DNA from: Chloroflexota bacterium
GTDB taxonomy: Bacteria; Chloroflexota; UBA6077; CF-72
Assembly (NCBI GenBank): GCA_019242065.1
Contig: JAFAWJ010000083.1
Location: 1 to 6,892, forward strand
Length of the DNA stretch: 6,892 nucleotides
Direction of reading: 5' to 3'
Under the pieces are notes generated by a model. It was not told the DNA's origin. It was given only the letters and a program-made list of their open reading frames with translations, and did not search any database. Shown here piece after piece: positions 4,992 to 6,892 of the stretch. Position numbers and translations under genes: made by a program. The number at the start of each line of letters is the position of its first letter. The first letter of the stretch is position 1.

Positions 4992-5195
4992 CGCTTCGAC
5001 CATTCGCTACGCCATAGACAGCCCTCTACGACTTCTTGTGGCTACTTGCGACCCGCCAGGCCCCGGTTCAGACCACATCTGGCCGCCGCACCGCGGCTCG
5101 GATGGCGACCGACGACCACCTAAGGATTGCGTCTCCGCGCCGTGTCTCGATTGTGTCCCGGATACCGGCAAAACGCTTCATTCGGCACCTGTCTT

Positions 5196-5203
5196 GCTAA
5201 AGT
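5196..5203 (+). promoter_or_regulatory. Extended -10 promoter of the L,D-transpeptidase operon
   Basis: TGC-TAAAGT is an extended -10 element ending 6 nt before the ATG at 5210, again pointing to a leaderless mRNA. No convincing -35 is seen, which an extended -10 can tolerate. The preceding 4992-5195 holds no gene or clear repeat that I can support. Confidence 0.5.
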
Positions 5204-5209
5204 GGGTGC

Positions 5210-6223
5210 ATGCGATACATGGCTGCGCACGGACGTCCATCTCGCCGAGCAATGCTGCGCTGGGGGGTTGCTTCGGTGCTCGGCCTTGCTGCTTTGCCGT
5301 CGATCGCGTTTGCCCAGGAGGCCAGCGATCCACCCACGCTGGACGACTGGCCGGACACCAACCCCATCGGCGGACCCGTCTGGGCAGTCACGACGGGCGA
5401 AGCGTCCCTGCGCGCCTCACCAGACCTCGCCGACAACCGCTTCGGCTTCGCGCGTGCCGGCACGCCGCTGCAGGTTCTGGACACCACCTCCAACGGCTGG
5501 AGCTACGTCTTCAATCCGCATACGCAAGGCACGGCCTACGTGGCAAGCAGTCTGCTGGCCCCTGGTGACCCGCCAGGCCCGTACGTCAGCAAGCCTGCGC
5601 CACCCATCATCGACCAGCTGGACGAGCAGATCGTCCTCACCGAGGACTCGGTCCTGGCCACCTACCCGACTCCCGTCGACAGTGCCCGCTTTGGTCCCAT
5701 GCCGGCCAGCAGCATCGTGGCGGTCAACGGGACCGTGCAGGGCGACGACGGCGCGACGTGGTATCAGACCAACGACTCTTATTACGTGCCCTCGTCTGGC
5801 GTGTTCCAGCCAAGCGCCTCAGACACCTTCACCGGCCGCTGGCTGAGGGCAGTCTTGCTGCCGGTGACCAAGGTTGTTGCGTTCGAAGGGCAACAGGCCG
5901 TGCGTTCGATGCTGGCGCTCCGCGGTATCGCGGTGTTCCCGACGCCGGTAGGGACGTTCAGCATCGAGCGACGCGTCGCCAACGAAACGATGGATTCGAT
6001 GACGCTCGGTATCCCGCACGACAGTCAGTACGGGTACCTGGTCAAAAACGTGCTGTGGACGCAGTACTTCACGCCTGACGGCGCCAGCTTGCACGACAAC
6101 TACTGGAGCTCGAATTTCGGCGGTGTCGGCTCGCACGGCTGCCTTGGCCTGAGCCTGGCCGACAGCAAGTGGCTGTGGGACTGGGCCAGCATCGGAACGC
6201 CGGTCATGGTCCATCCGTCCTGA
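5210..6223 (+). CDS. Exported SH3-like/YkuD L,D-transpeptidase
   Basis: A 337-residue secreted enzyme predicted to act on cell-wall peptidoglycan, forming L,D (3-3) cross-links or attaching proteins. The N-terminus has a twin-arginine-type signal, SRRAMLRWGV (residues 11-20), a hydrophobic stretch (VASVLGLAALPSIAFA) and a likely cut after AFA (about 35). Residues 57-117 (VWAVTTGEASLRASPD...GTAYVASSLL) look like a bacterial SH3 domain, and a second SH3-like stretch seems to follow (about 139-199). The catalytic YkuD domain covers about 210-335, with PTPVGTFSI (244-252), His295 in HDNYW, and SHGCLGLSLADSKWLW with His309 and nucleophile Cys311. The ATG at 5210 was chosen over the one at 5219 because of its promoter spacing; neither has a Shine-Dalgarno. 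The LURP-one-related gene follows after 11 nt. Confidence 0.92.
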   Translation: MRYMAAHGRPSRRAMLRWGVASVLGLAALPSIAFAQEASDPPTLDDWPDTNPIGGPVWAVTTGEASLRASPDLADNRFGFARAGTPLQVLDTTSNGWSYVFNPHTQGTAYVASSLLAPGDPPGPYVSKPAPPIIDQLDEQIVLTEDSVLATYPTPVDSARFGPMPASSIVAVNGTVQGDDGATWYQTNDSYYVPSSGVFQPSASDTFTGRWLRAVLLPVTKVVAFEGQQAVRSMLALRGIAVFPTPVGTFSIERRVANETMDSMTLGIPHDSQYGYLVKNVLWTQYFTPDGASLHDNYWSSNFGGVGSHGCLGLSLADSKWLWDWASIGTPVMVHPS

Positions 6224-6234
6224 CGACGACGGCA

Positions 6235-6729
6235 ATGGACTACTACATTCGGGAGCAGACCTCGCTGCTCTCGCGCGAGATGCTCGTCGAGGATCACGCG
6301 GGGAAGCGTCTGTTCCGGGTGCATGGTCCGCTCGTGCGCATCCGCGACGAGCTGCGCCTCGACGATAGCCAGGGGGCGGAGCAGGCGTGGATCAAAGATC
6401 CGGTGCTGGGTGACAGCACGAAGTTCGAGATTTACCGCGCGGGGGCGCACGTCGCGGATGTCAAGACGGTGGCTGTCGGCAATCTGCTCGAGGGCTACGA
6501 CCTCGTGGTGTTGGCGGGTGGCGAGCCGCTGCGCGCCCGCGGCAACGTCTTTGCGCGCGACTTCAGCATGACCCAGCAGGGTCGGCCGGCCGCGCGCGTG
6601 CGGCGGCATGCGAATGCGGTCGAGGTCAGCACCCAGGCGGGGCAAGATGACGTGCTGCTGCTCGCGGGCGTCATCGCCATGGCCAGCATGGCCGATCTCC
6701 GCGCGCGCGCCACCGCCCGCCATAGTTAG
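6235..6729 (+). CDS. LURP-one-related (DUF567/PF04525-like) protein
   Basis: A 164-residue protein matching the style of the LURP-one-related family, which has a tubby/phospholipid-scramblase-like beta barrel. The N-terminus MDYYIREQTSLLSREMLVED followed by HAGKRLFRVHG (21-31) gives the first strands; FEIYRAGAHVADVKTVAV (64-81) and the acidic turn plus hydrophobic helix QDDVLLLAGVIAMASMAD (137-154) are characteristic, the helix running through the barrel core. Biochemical function is unknown in bacteria; membrane or lipid association is suggested only by fold. The start at 6235 is taken because family-like sequence begins there; an in-frame start at 6169 would overlap the previous gene by 55 nt. 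The 11-nt gap after the L,D-transpeptidase stop and lack of its own promoter or Shine-Dalgarno suggest cotranscription and translational coupling. Confidence 0.82.
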   Translation: MDYYIREQTSLLSREMLVEDHAGKRLFRVHGPLVRIRDELRLDDSQGAEQAWIKDPVLGDSTKFEIYRAGAHVADVKTVAVGNLLEGYDLVVLAGGEPLRARGNVFARDFSMTQQGRPAARVRRHANAVEVSTQAGQDDVLLLAGVIAMASMADLRARATARHS

Positions 6730-6738
6730 CTGTTTATT

Positions 6739-6787
6739 CGGGCCGAGCCCGCGCATGCGCGAGATCCCTCCTCCTGAAAAAATTCAG
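6739..6787. terminator. Convergent intergenic hairpins after the LURP gene
   Basis: Three inverted repeats fill the gap: CGGGC-CGA-GCCCG (6739-6751), the perfect palindrome CGCGCATGCGCG (6750-6761), and CTGAA-AAAA-TTCAG (6774-6787), which covers the stop codon of the minus-strand gene. They may stop transcription from both sides, but no GC stem followed by a clean T-tract is present on either strand, so this is a tentative terminator region. Confidence 0.35.
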
Positions 6788-6892
6788 AGAGCGACGCGGC
6801 GGAGCCAGTCTATGAGGCGGACGACGGGCGCGACGGCTGGGGTTGGCAGGGCGCGAAGGCGGCGAACGAGGATGGCGCCTTCGGCTGTCGTG
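6784..6892 (-). CDS. C-terminal end of an unidentified protein
   Basis: On the minus strand the frame starting at base 6891 reads TTAEGAILVRRLRALPTPA, then about 16 more residues ending in DWLRRVAL, with the TGA at 6786-6784; 35 residues are visible. The composition is protein-like (amphipathic, Arg/Leu rich, acceptable third-position GC) and the gene would converge with the LURP gene at 54 nt, as other gene pairs in the window do. The fragment is too short and unspecific to assign a family, and the start lies outside the window. The other minus frame (R/P-rich) and the + strand are less convincing. Confidence 0.5.
   Translation of the reverse strand, partial: TTAEGAILVRRLRALPTPAVAPVVRLIDWLRRVAL

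Noticed and set aside
4387..5568. 393-codon + strand open frame crossing the TetR gene and the start of the L,D-transpeptidase gene
   Set aside because: Its product is a Ser/Ala/Arg/Cys-rich low-information sequence in a shifted frame; the TetR and transpeptidase frames beneath it carry real domains and it spans an intergenic promoter.
5127..5846. 239-codon + strand open frame overlapping the L,D-transpeptidase
   Set aside because: Ser/Arg/Pro-rich shadow frame; the overlapping frame has a signal peptide and the SHGC catalytic motif.

Overview
The window is a high-GC bacterial chromosome segment (roughly two-thirds G+C by eye) with short, mostly single-gene transcription units. The mix of genes fits a soil-type Chloroflexota or a related high-GC lineage: a luciferase-like F420-type oxidoreductase, an SH3-like plus YkuD L,D-transpeptidase with a twin-arginine leader, a LURP-one-related protein, a class III-type zinc alcohol dehydrogenase, and a GC-rich palindromic intergenic repeat. 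That assignment is inferred from gene content and style; no ribosomal or other phylogenetic marker is present.

Layout: (1) 1-206, C-terminal end of a Zn-dependent alcohol dehydrogenase (+), converging across a strong hairpin on (2) an amidase-signature hydrolase, 254-1663 (-). (3) Divergent from the amidase is a VOC/extradiol-dioxygenase-like protein, 1764-2324 (+), whose leader carries a perfect 12-bp palindrome overlapping the ribosome binding site. (4) 2363-2886 is an unusual small-gene zone on the minus strand: a possible 27-residue peptide gene (2795-2712), a textbook intrinsic terminator (2671-2648), then a 68-residue protein gene with a perfect Shine-Dalgarno (2569-2363) whose last 15 codons lie inside a palindromic repeat. 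(5) An LLM-class flavin/F420 oxidoreductase, 2887-3723 (+), converges stop to stop on (6) an SRPBCC ligand-binding protein, 3746-4198 (-). (7) A TetR-family regulator, 4425-4991 (+), diverges from the SRPBCC gene. (8) An L,D-transpeptidase (5210-6223) and a LURP-one-related protein (6235-6729) form a two-gene operon (+). (9) The C-terminal end of an unidentified protein enters from the right on the minus strand (6892-6784).

The best regulatory signal is in front of the TetR gene: two perfect 16-bp palindromes, TGTACC-N4-GGTACA, abutting head to tail at 4372-4403, just upstream of a -10-like TAGACT and a GTG start with no Shine-Dalgarno. This looks like a tandem TetR operator controlling its own leaderless promoter and possibly the divergent SRPBCC gene. 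Several other genes (amidase, LLM oxidoreductase, L,D-transpeptidase) also have a TAnnnT box 6-10 nt before the start codon and no Shine-Dalgarno, which suggests that leaderless transcription is common here. The enzymes look like separate catabolic or detoxification functions, not one assembled pathway. I found no tRNA, rRNA, CRISPR array, transposase or phage gene.
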